A stretch of 64,000 nt of DNA from an uncultured Clostridia bacterium (lineage in GTDB: Bacteria > Bacillota > Clostridia > Oscillospirales > Acutalibacteraceae): NCBI GenBank assembly GCA_937877675.1, contig CALEIS010000135.1, forward strand, positions 190,362-254,361, written 5' to 3'. The notes under the pieces were generated by a model. That model did no database searches. It had not been told where the DNA came from and saw nothing but the letters and a program-made list of their open reading frames with translations. Positions 7,157 to 14,573 of the stretch are shown here, piece by piece. The first letter of the stretch is position 1. Every line of letters begins with the position of its first letter. The translations under genes and the position numbers were made by a program.

Positions 7157-7184
7157 ATTATACATCAGTTCTTTTTTCTTCACC
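7157..7184 (-). promoter_or_regulatory. Promoter of the lipoprotein gene, leaderless start
   Basis: AGAACTGATG, TATAAT, AATCTT, ATG. The -35 region is poor (GGTGAA) and overlaps the end of the 159-aa gene. Confidence 0.6.
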
Positions 7185-7659
7185 ACCAATTTGTGAAAAT
7201 CAATTTATCTGTATTTTCCCAATAGATGTTTCCCAACTTTCTGACAATTTCTTTGACTTCGCTATAATCATGTTCATCAAATCGTTTCTTACCACATCTC
7301 CATCCATTCATAGGAAACAACTTTAATAATTGCTTCTGCACATCTTCGTCAACTTTCTCAAGAATAGTAGTGAGGTCATTATATATGCTAACTGGTTCGT
7401 TCCTTATTGCATCATCTACTAGGTCAATGGCAAGTTGGCAATCCTTGAGTAGTGCATCAATGTCTTCCTTGTCAACCAAGTAATACTCACAGTTATCGAC
7501 ACTGATACCCCAATGTTTATCAAACCACTCCATCAGACAATAGTTCTTTCGGAAATAAGCACACTCACTGTCCGTAGAAGTAGTGAAGAGTGTTTCCTTT
7601 GTCTTAGGATTGTGAACTTTCTTCTGAGTTACGTAATAAAAATTTGTATCAAGCCCCAT
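7180..7659 (-). CDS. Unknown 159-aa protein of the MGLD type
   Basis: Start chosen at MGLDTNFYYV because another phage gene here (8287-8772) also begins MGLDMYMY. Proteins with this N-terminus are common small cytoplasmic phage and bacterial proteins of unknown role. Features: ECAYFRKNYCLMEWFDKHWG, then an acidic helical middle and GWRCGKKRF. The start overlaps the previous gene by 11 nt. Part of the 8975-7180 operon. Confidence 0.65.
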   Translation of the reverse strand: MGLDTNFYYVTQKKVHNPKTKETLFTTSTDSECAYFRKNYCLMEWFDKHWGISVDNCEYYLVDKEDIDALLKDCQLAIDLVDDAIRNEPVSIYNDLTTILEKVDEDVQKQLLKLFPMNGWRCGKKRFDEHDYSEVKEIVRKLGNIYWENTDKLIFTNWW

Positions 7660-7921
7660 AACTATCTTTCTTCTTAGAGTCAATGTAAGTATAAGCGAAA
7701 TCAATACCAATACATGCACCAAGGATAGCACAAATAATTAAATCAAACATTGTAATTAGTTCCTTATCATGGACGATGTAGATAACTATTGACATAGTAG
7801 TGAGCAACTTGATAACAAACCACTTCCAAGGATTATTCTCACGCCAATACTCACAGAACATAATCATACCTAATTCCACGGTCAGTAGAATTCCAATAAT
7901 AATTAGCAGAATAGTATTCAT
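7649..7921 (-). CDS. Membrane protein, about three transmembrane helices
   Basis: 90 residues from MNTILLIIIG, the ATG overlapping the upstream TGA (ATGA). Hydrophobic segments at about 3-22, 32-52 and 58-78, and a charged cytoplasmic tail (DSKKKDSYGA). Function unknown; co-translated within the operon. Confidence 0.65.
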   Translation of the reverse strand: MNTILLIIIGILLTVELGMIMFCEYWRENNPWKWFVIKLLTTMSIVIYIVHDKELITMFDLIICAILGACIGIDFAYTYIDSKKKDSYGA

Positions 7922-8232
7922 TTCTCTTCCTCCTTCTTCCAATTCTCAATCACCTCATCAAAGTGCTTGGAAAACGCTTTCTTTATATATGAGTGAAGCG
8001 TCCACTTGCCAATAAGGGTATTGAAGCAGACAACGAACTTATTATTCTTATATATAGAAATTTTGCCACAGAGAGAGCATTCGTGAAGAGCAATACCCAA
8101 GGTCTGACCATCTTCCGTCATAAACTCATAGAGTTCGTAATGATGAAGGGTTTTACCATAACCAAAGGTCTGATAATTCACTGCCTTGAACTTAGTCTCT
8201 TCAAGGAACTTTTTGATTGTATTAATGTTCAT
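7918..8232 (-). CDS. Unknown 104-aa protein with CxxC pair
   Basis: Start chosen at the ATG at 8232 (MNINTIKKFLEE); the frame can be extended to a TTG at 8271. Contains HECSLCGKISIY, a single CxxC that could bind metal or be redox active, in an otherwise soluble protein. Its stop overlaps the membrane-protein start. Confidence 0.6.
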   Translation of the reverse strand: MNINTIKKFLEETKFKAVNYQTFGYGKTLHHYELYEFMTEDGQTLGIALHECSLCGKISIYKNNKFVVCFNTLIGKWTLHSYIKKAFSKHFDEVIENWKKEEEK

Positions 8233-8286
8233 ACGAGATAAAAACGGTGAGTAACCAAATGAATAAAACAAATAGGATACATAAAA

Positions 8287-8772
8287 TTAGTAAGAAGCAA
8301 GGTAAGTAATTAGTTCATCATCCTTCATTTTCTTGAGGAGATTCATGATACCATTGATAAGGTCTGCCATCATTGTTCCATCTTCGTCACCAAAGATGTT
8401 CACAGCATTGTGACAATTTCCATAACGAAGTTCCTTATCAAAAACCTTGAGGAATACACGTCCTGCTACATAATACTCACGATGAAGCACATCATTAGGA
8501 AGCTCTTTCTCCTCTGCATTCGTCATGTCATCATAAGCCACCATTGCAGCCTTATGAATGTTCATGACACTTTCCAAGAGATATGCAACCATATAAATTA
8601 CATCATTCTTGGTGAAAATGTACTTACCCTCAACCTCAGTTCTCTTACCAAACCTGACAAAGAGGTCATGAAGGTCACGCTGACCACGCCAATACAAGCA
8701 CCGATTGTCATCACCTTCAAAGTTGATGTCATTATGATGCTTACTGTTATACATGTACATGTCTAATCCCAT
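8287..8772 (-). CDS. Unknown 161-aa protein of the MGLD type
   Basis: Begins MGLDMYMYNSKHHND, then CLYWRGQRDLHDLFV and an acidic helical C-terminal half. It shares the N-terminal MGLD signature with the product of 7180-7659 and is probably a distant paralogue. It starts 5 bp after the 65-aa gene in one operon. Function unknown. Confidence 0.65.
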   Translation of the reverse strand: MGLDMYMYNSKHHNDINFEGDDNRCLYWRGQRDLHDLFVRFGKRTEVEGKYIFTKNDVIYMVAYLLESVMNIHKAAMVAYDDMTNAEEKELPNDVLHREYYVAGRVFLKVFDKELRYGNCHNAVNIFGDEDGTMMADLINGIMNLLKKMKDDELITYLASY

Positions 8773-8777
8773 AATCT

Positions 8778-8975
8778 TTAAGCGTAATAAGTTGTATTAT
8801 CAATGGCTGCATGCTCAAAGCATTCATTCACATACTTTGTAGCGTCATCAATAAGAGTTTCATCTTCTTCAACGGCAAGGATAATCTTGGCAACCACATC
8901 GAGAGCATCAAACTCATTCTTGGTCTTACCAATCATATCCACGAACTTCTGTAACTTTTCGTATCCTTCGCACAT
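8778..8975 (-). CDS. Small acidic helical protein (65 aa)
   Basis: Starts MCEGYEKLQKFVDM. The in-frame ATG at 9005 lies upstream of the transcription start and is excluded. A GGAAAG ribosome-site-like sequence lies 11 nt before the ATG. First gene of the 8975-7180 operon. No family is recognised. Confidence 0.6.
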   Translation of the reverse strand: MCEGYEKLQKFVDMIGKTKNEFDALDVVAKIILAVEEDETLIDDATKYVNECFEHAAIDNTTYYA

Positions 8976-8996
8976 AAGCTTTATCTTTCCACGAGA

Positions 8997-9025
8997 ATTA
9001 TACACGAAATTCTAATTTAGGTCAA
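8997..9025 (-). promoter_or_regulatory. Sigma70-like promoter
   Basis: TTGACC, 17-nt spacer, TATAAT; the predicted leader to the ATG at 8975 is about 15 nt. Confidence 0.85.
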
Positions 9026-9031
9026 GACTTT

Positions 9032-9544
9032 TTATACAATTCCGTGAAAATTCTTGTGATTATCGTAATAATTCTGCTTATAGAAATTGAAAAAACCTAC
9101 GCTTTCATGAGGAAAATAATCTCCTCCACTAAATTGAGATATACCCTCATCACATGTATCCACAAAATGTTCCATAGAAACGAGTGAAGTCAACAAAGGC
9201 ATACACTCTTTAATAATTGCTTCGTGGTATTTTTTATCTTTTCTAGGACGTGGACGCTCAATCGCCATGTATAATACCAATTCTTCAGCATCATCCCAAC
9301 TTTCAGCATCTTCACTAATTATACCAAGACCATCTTCATCATCAATCCATTTATGAAGAGTTGCAGCGATACGAATATTTACAGGAAGATTACCATTATG
9401 ATAATCAGCACACATTTTATCATTGATTGCATCACAAATCATGATTATCTGTTCAATTGTAAACTTATGATTGTCATCCACCTCAAATTCATCAATGTAC
9501 TCCTCAATCGTTTCAGCAATGTTATTTTCAATAAGGTCTATCAT
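9032..9544 (-). CDS. Unknown 170-aa acidic protein
   Basis: Starts MIDLIENNIAETIEEYIDEF, 9 nt after the -10 box, so the message is nearly leaderless. Strongly acidic and helical, with one basic patch (RPRPRKDKK). No recognised family. It ends just before the next promoter and is a single-gene unit. Confidence 0.6.
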   Translation of the reverse strand: MIDLIENNIAETIEEYIDEFEVDDNHKFTIEQIIMICDAINDKMCADYHNGNLPVNIRIAATLHKWIDDEDGLGIISEDAESWDDAEELVLYMAIERPRPRKDKKYHEAIIKECMPLLTSLVSMEHFVDTCDEGISQFSGGDYFPHESVGFFNFYKQNYYDNHKNFHGIV

Positions 9545-9553
9545 AACACGGAC

Positions 9554-9582
9554 AAAATACACTAATCTGTAATTCAAGTCAA
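9554..9582 (-). promoter_or_regulatory. Sigma70-like promoter, near-leaderless start
   Basis: TTGACT, 17-nt spacer, TATTTT, then GTCCGTGTT and the ATG. It overlaps the stop of the phosphoesterase gene. Confidence 0.75.
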
Positions 9583-10457
9583 GACTTTTTTACAAAATAT
9601 TGAGAAAAATCTTTCACACAATTTACATCAACCATGTGACATTGACATTCGTAACCATCCATAGGAGTGATAGTGAATTCCAAGTTCTTATGATAATGTC
9701 CCATGAACCAATGTTTAGGAGTAAGATAGCAAGCCATGTCTGTCAATTCCTCTTGTTCCCTGGCCAGGTCATTCTTCAATTCCTTATCCATCACTAGGAA
9801 CTTATCACAGTTACTATTGAATACAATACCGTTGGGAATAGGGCCTGTGTGTCCAATAATGAAATCAAACTGATAAGAATTCTTATAATTATCCCAAGGG
9901 TCAATGTAATCAAAACTTGCCCAATAGTTCTGACCTTCCTTCATCAACATTCTGTTCAAGGAAATTGCACCACCAAATACAAAACCTCTATAACCTCTGT
10001 ATTCAATAATTCCCTTGTTCATAGGGAAGATGGTAGTGAAATGTAAGGCATAGTATTCTTGTGTATGATAATAAGCACAATCATGATTACCTCTGATAAA
10101 GTATGCTATGCAGTTTCGCTCCCTAAAAAGATTATCAAGTTTACGGTATTGTCTCCATGAATCATCATAGAGCATTACTTGGTCTCCAAGCATAATGAAA
10201 ACACAATCACGATAATCATTTTCGAGAAGTTCCTCTTTGAAGCGTTTGTAGTTACCATGCAAGTCTCCAACTAAGAAGATTTGCTTATCGTCAGGGATTG
10301 TGTATGTCAAGATATAATTATTTACATTATAAGCATCATTTATACCTACAATGTCAAACTCATCAACACTAATACAAGGTTTGGGTAACTCCTCTAAAGG
10401 AATTACCTTACCCAAGTGTTGCAAATCTCTCTTATAACTGTTCCAATCTATTAACAT
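9579..10457 (-). CDS. Calcineurin-like metallophosphoesterase
   Basis: 292 residues. All five metal-binding blocks are visible: GDLHGN (about 63), GDQV (about 92, Asp present), RGNHD (about 120), GHTGP (about 200) and GHYH (about 255). The family hydrolyses phosphomonoesters, phosphodiesters or nucleotides using two metal ions; the phage substrate is unknown. A second member is at 33219-34031. It overlaps the upstream gene by 7 nt, in the 11211-9579 operon. Confidence 0.9.
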   Translation of the reverse strand: MLIDWNSYKRDLQHLGKVIPLEELPKPCISVDEFDIVGINDAYNVNNYILTYTIPDDKQIFLVGDLHGNYKRFKEELLENDYRDCVFIMLGDQVMLYDDSWRQYRKLDNLFRERNCIAYFIRGNHDCAYYHTQEYYALHFTTIFPMNKGIIEYRGYRGFVFGGAISLNRMLMKEGQNYWASFDYIDPWDNYKNSYQFDFIIGHTGPIPNGIVFNSNCDKFLVMDKELKNDLAREQEELTDMACYLTPKHWFMGHYHKNLEFTITPMDGYECQCHMVDVNCVKDFSQYFVKKS

Positions 10458-10744
10458 TTTATCATCTTTACTGAGTTCATAGGAACACGTACTTTAGTTC
10501 CATCCTGAAGTTTTACGAGAACATGAGAAGCAGACCATTGCCAACTATCTACAAGTTCCACATTCTTTGCCACATTATCAGTCTCAATAATAGCATACAC
10601 AGGATAACCTTTACTTAAAGCACTCTTAGCACGTGCAAACAGTTCCAATGTATCGTAATCTACTTGATAATTATGTTTGAGTCTCTGTAAAACATCCTTG
10701 TTGTTATCCATGATGTTATCAATTTCTTGCATGTAATCAGGCAT
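10451..10744 (-). CDS. Unknown 97-aa protein
   Basis: Start at MPDYMQEIDNIMD, 13 nt after an AGAAAGGAAG ribosome-site-like stretch; longer in-frame starts lie inside the previous gene. The C-terminal half is beta-rich (WSASHVLVKLQDGTKVRVPMNSV). No family is recognised. Confidence 0.6.
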   Translation of the reverse strand: MPDYMQEIDNIMDNNKDVLQRLKHNYQVDYDTLELFARAKSALSKGYPVYAIIETDNVAKNVELVDSWQWSASHVLVKLQDGTKVRVPMNSVKMIKC

Positions 10745-10949
10745 TGTTTTCTTCCTTTCTATACTCATGGCAAACCAAATTTCCATTGTCAAATGTCATG
10801 TGTGAAATTTCGTGGTCTTCTGACTCCTCCCGCAACCAATGATTATCCCAATATATTAACTCAAATTCAAAACTCATCTTTTCGAGTTCTTCCTCAGTCT
10901 TACTATTGAGAAAATTACGCAGTTCTACTAAGTTTTCAATCATTTCCAT
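10737..10949 (-). CDS. Small acidic protein with LRNFLN motif (70 aa)
   Basis: Starts MEMIENLVELRNFLNSKTEEELEKM, 4 nt after the upstream stop. The segment LRNFLNxxxEEELE is shared with the 73-aa protein at 50626-50847 (LRNFLNTMSEEDLE), so this is a small paralogous family. The rest is acidic with several Trp and His. Function unknown. Confidence 0.6.
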   Translation of the reverse strand: MEMIENLVELRNFLNSKTEEELEKMSFEFELIYWDNHWLREESEDHEISHMTFDNGNLVCHEYRKEENNA

Positions 10950-10953
10950 AATC

Positions 10954-11211
10954 TTATCCAATGTAATAGTTAGCCAACTCACGAAGTTTGGTAGCAAGTC
11001 CTTGCTCAGAACTAACTACGAACTCTACTCCTACAGCCACATCATACACAATGTAACCTTCATCCCGCCGATAGGATACCATTACCTCACCCTTGTGGAA
11101 AGTAGAGGAAAGCATAGCCTCCAAGTCATCCGTCTGTTCATAGACATCAAAACCGTTACGATAAGCATCCCTATGTACAATACTGTCAAAGTTGATTCGA
11201 TTCATGTTCAT
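10954..11211 (-). CDS. Unknown 85-aa protein
   Basis: ATG at 11211 (MNMNRINFDSIVH), preceded by AAAGGAACACAAAC, one of the clearer ribosome sites in the window. An acidic N-terminal half and a beta-rich middle (EVMVSYRRDEGYIVYDVAVGVEFVV). First gene of the operon ending with the metallophosphoesterase. Confidence 0.65.
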   Translation of the reverse strand: MNMNRINFDSIVHRDAYRNGFDVYEQTDDLEAMLSSTFHKGEVMVSYRRDEGYIVYDVAVGVEFVVSSEQGLATKLRELANYYIG

Positions 11212-11239
11212 GTTTGTGTTCCTTTCTTTGTCCACGGAC

Positions 11240-11268
11240 ATTATACACGAATTTATAATCCAAGTCAA
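11240..11268 (-). promoter_or_regulatory. Sigma70-like promoter
   Basis: TTGACT, 17-nt spacer, TATAAT; leader of about 28 nt before the ATG at 11211. Confidence 0.85.
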
Positions 11269-11287
11269 GACTTTTTTGATAAAAATT

Positions 11288-11330
11288 CAAATAAAAATCC
11301 CTCATAGACGAAGAATTATCTATGAGGGAT
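11288..11330 (-). terminator. Terminator of the Gln/His tRNA unit
   Basis: ATCCCTCATAGA pairs with TCTATGAGGGAT (12 bp) and is followed by TTTTATTT on the minus strand. Confidence 0.85.
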
Positions 11331-11371
11331 ACTGATAGACTGTCGCTGGCACAGGCATCTATTAGATGAAA

Positions 11372-11442
11372 TAGTCTCGCAAGGACTCGAACCTTGTCAG
11401 AGGGAATCAAAATCCCTAGTGCTACCATTACACCACGAGACT
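11372..11442 (-). tRNA. tRNA-Gln (UUG)
   Basis: 71 nt. Acceptor AGTCTCG/CGAGACT, anticodon arm AGGGA TTTTGAT TCCCT, T-arm AAGG TTCGAGT CCTT region, discriminator A. Confidence 0.85.
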
Positions 11443-11452
11443 ATGTTTAGAA

Positions 11453-11525
11453 GGGCGAAGTAAGGGAATTGAACCCTTCTAATCCGAACCACAATCGGAG
11501 GTTTTACCACTAAACTAACTTCACC
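11453..11525 (-). tRNA. tRNA-His (GUG)
   Basis: 73 nt. Acceptor GGTGAAG/CTTCGCC, anticodon arm TCCGA TTGTGGT TCGGA, T-arm AAGGG/CCCTT, discriminator C as usual for His. Confidence 0.85.
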
Positions 11526-11526
11526 A

Positions 11527-11712
11527 TTACTTTGTGGTTTGTTCTACAGGAATTTCAATGATGTCCTCAATTACATATACACCACATTCAGGCATATCTC
11601 TCAATTCAGGAGCACCTTGTTCACATATGCTTGTACAACATGATGTCAAAGCACACATAATTCCTACAATTGCCATGAAAATTAATACTACTAAAATACC
11701 TGTCTTATCCAT
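11527..11712 (-). CDS. Small lipoprotein or membrane protein (61 aa)
   Basis: Starts MDKTGILVVLIFMAIVGIM, then ALTSCC, a lipobox-like sequence (LTSC) after a hydrophobic helix, then a Cys-rich acidic mature part (TSICEQ, PECGVYV). It lies between tRNA-His and the 58-aa gene. Export and lipidation are inferred; function unknown. Confidence 0.55.
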   Translation of the reverse strand: MDKTGILVVLIFMAIVGIMCALTSCCTSICEQGAPELRDMPECGVYVIEDIIEIPVEQTTK

Positions 11713-11717
11713 GATTG

Positions 11718-11894
11718 TTATTTACTTTTATTGAATGGTGCAACTCTTGCAATTGTAATTCTACAACCAACTTCAACAAAGTCTTTCAACATATCGGCAG
11801 GAATAACCACACCCTGATTTTTTACATATGCTTCATGTAGAAACTGATGGAGTGCATCATCACTTCTCAAATCGTAACTTGTAATCTCTTTCAT
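11718..11894 (-). CDS. Unknown 58-aa protein
   Basis: Start at MKEITSYDLRSD, 6 nt after a TATAAT box; upstream codons of the frame fall inside tRNA-Gly. Soluble, ending ITIARVAPFNKSK. It lies 5 bp before the small lipoprotein gene and is probably co-transcribed with it. Confidence 0.55.
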   Translation of the reverse strand: MKEITSYDLRSDDALHQFLHEAYVKNQGVVIPADMLKDFVEVGCRITIARVAPFNKSK

Positions 11895-11900
11895 GTTTAT

Positions 11901-11906
11901 ATTATA
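11901..11906 (-). promoter_or_regulatory. -10 box, leaderless start
   Basis: AGAACATAGT then TATAAT, ATAAAC and the ATG at 11894. The -35 region falls in tRNA-Gly and is not recognisable. Confidence 0.5.
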
Positions 11907-11924
11907 ACTATGTTCTACAAAAAG

Positions 11925-11996
11925 AGCGGACGATGGGATTTGAACCCACGACATTCACCTTGGCAAGGTGACGCTCTACCGCTGAGCTACGTCCGC
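11925..11996 (-). tRNA. tRNA-Gly (GCC)
   Basis: 72 nt. Acceptor GCGGACG/CGTCCGC, anticodon arm TCACC TTGCCAA GGTGA, T-arm GTGGG TTCAAAT CCCAT, discriminator T. Confidence 0.9.
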
Positions 11997-11998
11997 AA

Positions 11999-12127
11999 AA
12001 AATTAAGGGGCTGACATCCACTTCGGACCGCCCCATGACTAAAAAATGTGTTCATTTTGCTTTCAGAGGGGAACACTCCTATAAAACCTCCCTACGAACC
12101 TTGACTTCATGCAAGCCGTAGCAGCTC
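11999..12127 (-). ncRNA. Candidate small RNA with own promoter and terminator-like end
   Basis: The promoter at 12134-12162 fires into 130 nt without a convincing gene (only a 15-codon frame). The RNA has a CTACG/CGTAG hairpin and ends in GGGGC...GCCCC followed by TTAATTTTTT. It contains GGTCCGAAGTGG near its 3' end, which recalls the Ro-binding part of vertebrate Y RNAs; that resemblance is inference. Confidence 0.45.
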
Positions 12128-12133
12128 ACAGGG

Positions 12134-12162
12134 ATTATACACGAATTTTCCATAATTGTCAA
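12134..12162 (-). promoter_or_regulatory. Sigma70-like promoter without a protein gene
   Basis: TTGACA, 17-nt spacer, TATAAT, upstream of the 130-nt candidate RNA and tRNA-Gly. Confidence 0.85.
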
Positions 12163-12194
12163 GCAAATATTGAAACTTTTTTGAACTTTTTTTA

Positions 12195-12279
12195 CGGGTG
12201 CAGAGGGACTCGAACCCCCAAGGGCATCCCTGCCCCAGCAATTTTCAAGATTGTGTCTTCATCCAGCCAGATTACACCC
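12195..12279 (-). tRNA. tRNA-Ser (UGA)
   Basis: 85 nt, class II. Acceptor GGGTGTA/TGCACCC, anticodon arm ACAAT CTTGAAA ATTGC, variable stem GGGC/GCCC, T-arm GGGGG/CCCTC, discriminator G. Confidence 0.85.
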
Positions 12280-12397
12280 TTTTTTCCTACCAACTGTTGT
12301 CAATAGGGGAACATTTTCTCCGTCACGGCTAAAACAGTTCCATTAAAGTCCGCATGATAGTTATCATGATTATAAGAGAAATAATTTCTCAAACCTA

Positions 12398-12489
12398 GCG
12401 GGTGGTGGAGGATTTGAACCTCCGAACCGTATTAACTACGATTAAAGTCTTAGCAGGACTCCGCATTCAGCCACTCTGCCAACCACCCG
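12398..12489 (-). tRNA. tRNA-Ser (GCU)
   Basis: 92 nt, class II. Acceptor CGGGTGG/CCACCCG, anticodon arm GAGTC CTGCTAA GACTT, long variable arm, T-arm GGAGG TTCAAAT CCTCC. Confidence 0.85.
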
Positions 12490-12493
12490 AATT

Positions 12494-12581
12494 CAAGACA
12501 CAAGCGGTGGATTTGAACCACCTTTAATTTATGTAGTTGCAGTACATTATATTATCCATTTAGATTTGCTGTAAGTGTCTT
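12494..12581 (-). ncRNA. ACAGCAAAT-motif RNA, copy a (tRNA-Cys-like interior)
   Basis: Closed by AAGACAC/GTGTCTT with a following G; conserved TTACAGCAAATC follows the 5' strand. Inside are a GCA-anticodon-like hairpin (ATGTA CTGCAAC TACAT) and a T-arm (GGTGG TTCAAAT CCACC), but the acceptor cannot be joined to the T-arm in the normal way: four extra bases, GCTT, intervene. Either a divergent tRNA-Cys or a tRNA mimic. Confidence 0.6.
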
Positions 12582-12586
12582 TTGAA

Positions 12587-12660
12587 CGAAGACGAAGGGG
12601 CTTGAACCCTCAACCTCAGCCGTGACAGGGCTGCGCTCTAACCAATTGAGCTACGCCTCC
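12587..12660 (-). tRNA. tRNA-Asp (GUC)
   Basis: 74 nt. Acceptor GGAGGCG/CGTCTTC, anticodon arm CAGCC CTGTCAC GGCTG, T-arm GAGGG TTCAAGC CCCTT, discriminator G. Confidence 0.9.
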
Positions 12661-12665
12661 AATAA

Positions 12666-12772
12666 CAAGGCTCTTTCACTAATGAGATAACCAACTTCTC
12701 TATATTTTCAACCGAAAACAATTGGACTTGAACCAATGAACTTTAGCTATGCTAATTTGCTGTATGAGCCTT
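12666..12772 (-). ncRNA. ACAGCAAAT-motif RNA, copy b, enclosing a permuted tRNA
   Basis: Closed by AAGGCTC/GAGCCTT-G. ATACAGCAAATT follows the 5' strand and TGAAA precedes the 3' strand. Everything between is the permuted tRNA of 12679-12756. It starts 5 nt after tRNA-Ala ends, preceded by ATTCTAAAGG, a sequence shared with copies d and e. Confidence 0.7.
12679..12756 (-). tRNA. Circularly permuted tRNA, anticodon unresolved
   Basis: The 3' half (T-arm ATTGG TTCAAGT CCAAT, acceptor strand TGTTTTC, position 73 G) precedes the 5' half (acceptor strand GAAAATA, D-arm GAGA/TCTC), joined by GGTT at 12713-12710. The acceptor strands pair over 7 bp with one G-U. TTAG of the 5' half pairs with CTAA of the 3' half as an anticodon stem; the loop cannot be assigned without the splice point. 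Confidence 0.65.
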
Positions 12773-12777
12773 TAGAA

Positions 12778-12850
12778 TGGAGCTGACAGGAATCGAACCT
12801 GCTACCCTCTGCGTGCAAAGCAGATGCTCTACCAAATGAGCTACAACCCC
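12778..12850 (-). tRNA. tRNA-Ala (UGC)
   Basis: 73 nt. Acceptor GGGGTTG/CAGCTCC, anticodon arm TCTGC TTTGCAC GCAGA, T-arm GCAGG TTCGATT CCTGT, discriminator A. Confidence 0.9.
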
Positions 12851-12862
12851 AAAATTAGGAAC

Positions 12863-12884
12863 AACCCCCATTATTTAGGGGGCT
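12863..12884 (-). terminator. Hairpin upstream of tRNA-Ala, possible weak terminator
   Basis: AGCCCCC/GGGGGTT stem with an 8-nt A/T loop; the following sequence (GTTCCTAATTTT) is only moderately T-rich. It could instead be a processing signal. Confidence 0.4.
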
Positions 12885-12971
12885 GCACCTTTTTATAAAC
12901 AAACAAAACACGAACCACAATCATCAACACAATGACTATGGTGTTCCCATCGTTTCACAACGAGAGGTAAG

Positions 12972-12993
12972 GAGAGGGGGACTACCCCCTCTC
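12972..12993 (-). terminator. Hairpin after the DUF2828 gene
   Basis: GAGAGGGGG pairs with CCCCCTCTC, 10 nt after the stop codon. No T tract follows, so it may act as a 3'-end stabiliser rather than a full terminator. Confidence 0.5.
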
Positions 12994-13002
12994 TAAGATT
13001 AT

Positions 13003-14535
13003 TTAGTCAACAAGCGTAATGTCAGCATAACGCTTACCATTAAGAACCTGTAACATGAAGTCAGCAGGAGTCTTACCTGAGAGAATTTGCTCAAACATAC
13101 CAGGCTTACAACCACCAACAAGAATTGCACCGTACTGATGCTGAGTTACAGGAAGATTACCGTAATCACGCTGAGCTGCATTCCAGAATACCAACTTAGG
13201 TACTCGATACCCTGCACAAGAATACATAGTTCTGATACGGTCATATGCTGCTTCATTATTACCACCATATACACAAGCATCAAACTGCATATCAGAGATA
13301 ATCACGATTGCTTCAGGCATCTCCTCAGCAGGAAGATTATGTCTCTTTGCTGCATTGAGTACCAACTCAAAGGTAGCAATTAGATTTGTAGAACCACCCC
13401 AATCAGCAGAAGCAATGTGCTGTACCTTCTTCTTAAGTCCCCACTTGTCATCAAATTCAATGAGATGAGGATTAGACTCAAATGTAATGAACTTATTCTT
13501 GAACACTCCCTTGTTATGCTCAGACACATACATACCAAGTGAGATTGCTACACCAATAGGCTTAGGATTATCACCCCAAGTCATTGAACCTGAAGTATCT
13601 ACTACTGCAAGCCAATTCTTATGTGCTGCATCTCCAAAGTAATCAGGGAGAGAACGCCACATGTTGTCAAGCTGCTTTTCCTCAGTCTTACCTACAGAAT
13701 AGTCAAAGAACTTATTGACAATCTCATAAGGATAGAGAGTCTTGACATTCACCTTTGCCTCCTTGCAGTTTACATCTCCACGCTCAATAGCCTTGGAAAC
13801 TGCATCAATGTGAGCACGATAACGCTCACCGTCCTTCTCATGGAAGCACTTACGATACTTCATGTTGGCGTTAGAAGGAACTTCGTTATAGTCAAAGGTG
13901 TAATCCTTGTTCGTAAGATAAGTCTCAAGAATGTTGATACGCTTACGAAGCATGGAAAGCGTCTTACGGTAATGCTTTTCTGTTACTCCCAACTCCTTGC
14001 ACAACATCTTACCATAAAGGCGAGTGCGCTTAGAAGAAGCATTTACGGAAGGAAGCCACTTAGCCATAATTGAGATAGGCTTATCAGACTTATAGTTAGT
14101 AATGTCTGACTTCAACTGTTCAACTATGAACTGAATAATCTGCTTGTCAAGGTCATCATGAACTCCAAACAAACAGAACAAATCATCCCATCGACCATAA
14201 GTGGGAATGTGAGAGATGATGTTAGAGTTAATAAATGTCTTAGGCTCAAGTGTGGCTACCTCATGGATACCCTTGCGGAATACCTCACGCTCACCCTGTC
14301 CACCGTTGCCACGAACATCACGAAGATAGAACAAACAACGAACTGTGGACAACTTGTCCTCTAACCATGCACTCCTTACCATAGTACGAATCCCATTAGG
14401 ATTCTTACGATAAGAAGCACCCTTAGCGAATAAATCGAGAACTGAATTCAACGTAGACTTCCAAGCAGCCATGCCGTTTGTAGTCTCAGTCAAATTATCC
14501 GTCTCCTTGATTGCATCAAATAATGCGTTTCCCAT
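13003..14535 (-). CDS. DUF2828-family, Ro60/TROVE-like protein with vWA domain
   Basis: 510 residues. The helical N-terminal two thirds carry DUF2828 signatures (YLRDVRGNGGQGEREVFRKG at about 86-105; MLRKRINILETYL; YNEVPSNANMKYRKCF; LYPYEIV). The C-terminal vWA domain begins WLAVVDTSGSM with an intact MIDAS (DxSxS) and a later ISDMQFD. The same layout, helical RNA-binding ring plus vWA, is found in Ro60/Rsr, which binds Y RNAs and misfolded RNA. It is embedded in the tRNA array with a Y-RNA-like structure 39 bp upstream. The ATG follows AGAAAGAATAATT. RNA binding is inferred, not seen. Confidence 0.85.
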   Translation of the reverse strand: MGNALFDAIKETDNLTETTNGMAAWKSTLNSVLDLFAKGASYRKNPNGIRTMVRSAWLEDKLSTVRCLFYLRDVRGNGGQGEREVFRKGIHEVATLEPKTFINSNIISHIPTYGRWDDLFCLFGVHDDLDKQIIQFIVEQLKSDITNYKSDKPISIMAKWLPSVNASSKRTRLYGKMLCKELGVTEKHYRKTLSMLRKRINILETYLTNKDYTFDYNEVPSNANMKYRKCFHEKDGERYRAHIDAVSKAIERGDVNCKEAKVNVKTLYPYEIVNKFFDYSVGKTEEKQLDNMWRSLPDYFGDAAHKNWLAVVDTSGSMTWGDNPKPIGVAISLGMYVSEHNKGVFKNKFITFESNPHLIEFDDKWGLKKKVQHIASADWGGSTNLIATFELVLNAAKRHNLPAEEMPEAIVIISDMQFDACVYGGNNEAAYDRIRTMYSCAGYRVPKLVFWNAAQRDYGNLPVTQHQYGAILVGGCKPGMFEQILSGKTPADFMLQVLNGKRYADITLVD

Positions 14536-14573
14536 AATTATTCTTTCTATGTTTATTATTGATAAAAATGGTC

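Noticed and set aside
12494..12581. An ordinary tRNA-Cys(GCA)
   Set aside because: Four extra bases separate the T-arm from the 3' acceptor strand and the D-arm is not canonical. A proper tRNA-Cys exists at 19203-19274, so this was listed as a motif RNA.
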